From the NCBI RefSeq assembly GCF_023701945.1, contig NZ_JABAEF010000001.1, forward strand, positions 186,001-250,000: 64,000 nucleotides of DNA, read 5' to 3'. The translations under genes were made by a program, and so were the position numbers. The notes under the pieces were generated by a model, which made no database searches, was not told the origin of the DNA, and was given only the letters and a program-made list of their open reading frames with translations. Below are positions 62,645 through 64,000 of the stretch, in pieces. Position 1 is the first letter of the stretch. Each line of letters opens with the position of its first letter. Origin of the DNA: Rhizobium sp. CG5 (GTDB lineage Bacteria > Pseudomonadota > Alphaproteobacteria > Rhizobiales > Rhizobiaceae).

Positions 62645-63871
62645 ATGCTGAATTGGGATCATATCTTTGCGACGCGCTCGACCCGCATGCGCGCCTCCGA
62701 AATCCGTGAACTGCTGAAGCTGCTCGATCAGCCGGATATCATTTCCTTTGCCGGCGGCATTCCCGATCCGAAACTGTTTCCGGATGGAGAATTCAAGGCG
62801 GCCTATGCCGATATCTTTGCCGGCGAGCAGGTGGGCGCAGCGCTGCAATATTCGGTCAGCGAGGGCTACAAGCCGCTGCGCGAATGGCTGCGCGGCGAAA
62901 TGCAGAAGCTCGGCATTGCCTGTTCGGTCGACAATATCTTCATCACATCGGGGTCGCAGCAGGCGCTCGATTATCTCGGCAAGCTGTTCCTGTCGCCGAA
63001 GGATACGGCGCTGGTCAACTGGCCGACCTATCTCGGTGCGCTGCAGGCCTTCAATGCCTATGAACCGAATTACGACCAGCTGACGCTCACGGGCAACCGC
63101 ACGCCGGACAGTTATCGCGCCACCGCGCAAAATCTCGGCGGCGAAGTAAAGTTTGCCTATGCGTCGGCCGATTTTTCCAACCCGACCGGCGAGAGCGTCG
63201 ATCTGGCCGGCCGCAATCGCTTGCTGGATCTCGGCGACGAACTCGACATCGCCGTCATCGAGGATGCGGCCTATCAGTCGCTGCGCTATGACGGCGACGC
63301 GATCCCGCCGATCCTGGCGCTGGAGATTGCCCGCAAAGGCTCGATCGAGGACACCCGGACGATCTATTGCGGCAGCTTTTCGAAGACGCTGGCGCCGGGG
63401 CTGCGGGTCGGCTTCGTGGTCGCCAATATGACGGTGATCCGCAAGCTGGTGCTGATGAAGCAGGCCGCCGACCTGCATTCCTCGACCATCAACCAGATCG
63501 CCATCGCTTATGTGGCGGAACGCCATTTCGAGGCGCAGGTGGCCAAGATCAGGGCGGCCTATAGCGCCAGGCGGGATGCCATGCTTTCGGCGCTGGATCG
63601 CTACATGCCGGCCGGCACGGTCTGGACGAAGCCGGAGGGCGGCATGTTCATCTGGGTGACGTTGCCGGAGGGCATGGACGGTGCCGAGCTGCTGGAGTGC
63701 TCGATTCGGACGGAAAAGGTCGCTTTCGTGCCGGGGCAGGCCTTCTTCGCCGACCGGTCCGGGGCCAATACGCTGCGGCTGTCTTTCTCCTGCGCCAATG
63801 AGGACATGATCGAAGAGGGCATCAAGCGTCTCGGGCGGTTGATCGGCGGTGCGATTTCAGAAGCCGCCTGA
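62645..63871 (+). CDS. PLP-dependent aminotransferase, 2-aminoadipate/MocR-like type
   Basis: The 408-residue class I/II aminotransferase starts at ATG 62645 with GAGGAAA 8 bases upstream. It shows the opening RSTRMRASEIRELLKLLDQP, SFAGGIPDPKLFP and LQYSVSEGYKPLREWL typical of the LysN/2-aminoadipate aminotransferase group, ITSGSQQALD, and the PLP lysine in CGSFSKTLAPGLRVG. The C-terminal PEGGMFIW and LRLSFSCAN motifs are present. There is no N-terminal HTH domain, so it is an enzyme and not a MocR regulator. The substrate amino acid is unknown. Confidence 0.9.
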   Translation: MLNWDHIFATRSTRMRASEIRELLKLLDQPDIISFAGGIPDPKLFPDGEFKAAYADIFAGEQVGAALQYSVSEGYKPLREWLRGEMQKLGIACSVDNIFITSGSQQALDYLGKLFLSPKDTALVNWPTYLGALQAFNAYEPNYDQLTLTGNRTPDSYRATAQNLGGEVKFAYASADFSNPTGESVDLAGRNRLLDLGDELDIAVIEDAAYQSLRYDGDAIPPILALEIARKGSIEDTRTIYCGSFSKTLAPGLRVGFVVANMTVIRKLVLMKQAADLHSSTINQIAIAYVAERHFEAQVAKIRAAYSARRDAMLSALDRYMPAGTVWTKPEGGMFIWVTLPEGMDGAELLECSIRTEKVAFVPGQAFFADRSGANTLRLSFSCANEDMIEEGIKRLGRLIGGAISEAA

Positions 63872-63900
63872 CCTAGGCCGGGCGCGGCATCGGCTTTGCA

Positions 63901-64000
63901 TCACCGCGCAAAGCGTTTGGCGCCCGCCACACATCCGACCACGCACAGCGTGACGATCAGCAGGGACGGGCTGACCGGCTCGTGCAGCAGCGAGGCGGCG
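63901..64000 (-). CDS. EamA/DMT-type transporter, C-terminal fragment (truncated by window edge)
   Basis: The last 100 bases encode the end of a membrane protein: AASLLHEPVSPSLLIVTLCV and then VGCVAGAKRFAR, stop at 63901. The LxxEPVSPSLLIV pattern followed by a hydrophobic segment and a short basic tail is the C-terminal end of drug/metabolite transporter (EamA) proteins. Only about 32 residues are visible, so the identification is modest. It is convergent with the aminotransferase gene. Confidence 0.6.
   Translation of the reverse strand, partial: AASLLHEPVSPSLLIVTLCVVGCVAGAKRFAR

Overview
The window looks like chromosomal DNA of a Rhizobiaceae bacterium (Rhizobium, Agrobacterium or Allorhizobium type). 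The evidence is GC-rich coding sequence on both strands, a circularly permuted two-piece tmRNA beside an alphaproteobacterial-type sspB, DUF1127, DUF2164, DUF4169 and DUF2065 genes, azlCD, an hflKC-DUF2065-degP cluster, and a short palindromic repeat of rhizobial type. No phage, transposase, CRISPR array, rRNA or tRNA gene was found. The window opens inside prmA and closes inside a transporter gene.

Layout. 1-7.3 kb: prmA end, a DUF1127-like gene whose 3' region carries two hairpins with CCUCCUC loops, aminopeptidase P, azlCD, DUF2164, panC-panB and pncA. 7.4-10.8 kb: a two-hairpin leader ending in a terminator, PQQ glucose dehydrogenase, a small unknown gene, a DUF559 remnant and an inverted repeat pair. 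10.8-25 kb: UvrD helicase, an RND efflux pair with a dienelactone-hydrolase-like gene and a methyltransferase, D-lactate dehydrogenase, and a large AsmA protein. 25-30 kb: XRE-cupin regulator, RHH-DUF4169-sspB-ssrA, an AprI/Inh-SH3 secreted protein, thyA-folA. 30-41 kb: hflK-hflC-DUF2065-degP, a GGDEF-EAL protein, serB and miaA with overlapping divergent start codons, and a HerA-like ATPase. 41-44 kb: the ilvI-ilvH operon behind a leader-peptide attenuator. 44-57 kb: aldo/keto reductase, LysE exporter, cobalt-type nitrile hydratase operon, RecD-like helicase, a MerR-LuxR fusion regulator, pdxJ, an NmrA/HxlR pair, MarR-GNAT fusion, small secreted proteins, a TetR gene with its operators, and ilvC. 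57-64 kb: a 1007-residue RTX protein, a small membrane protein, a cupin/TetR pair and an aminotransferase.

Functional links. Branched-chain amino acid synthesis is represented by ilvI, ilvH and ilvC (and pantothenate by panB/panC, which draws on the same keto acid pool), with azlCD as a likely branched-chain amino acid exporter. Protein quality control is concentrated at 26-34 kb: tmRNA tags stalled peptides, SspB hands them to ClpXP, HflKC modulates FtsH, and DegP clears the periplasm. One-carbon/dTMP metabolism is covered by thyA-folA.

The most interesting non-coding signals are the ilvIH attenuator with an 18-residue, possibly leaderless peptide; the CCUCCUC-loop hairpins after the DUF1127 gene (the arrangement known for CcsR/'cuckoo' sRNAs); the terminator just upstream of gcd; and three ACCGNNYGGT sites that appear to tie a TetR regulator to a neighbouring secreted-protein gene. 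None could be tested computationally here.
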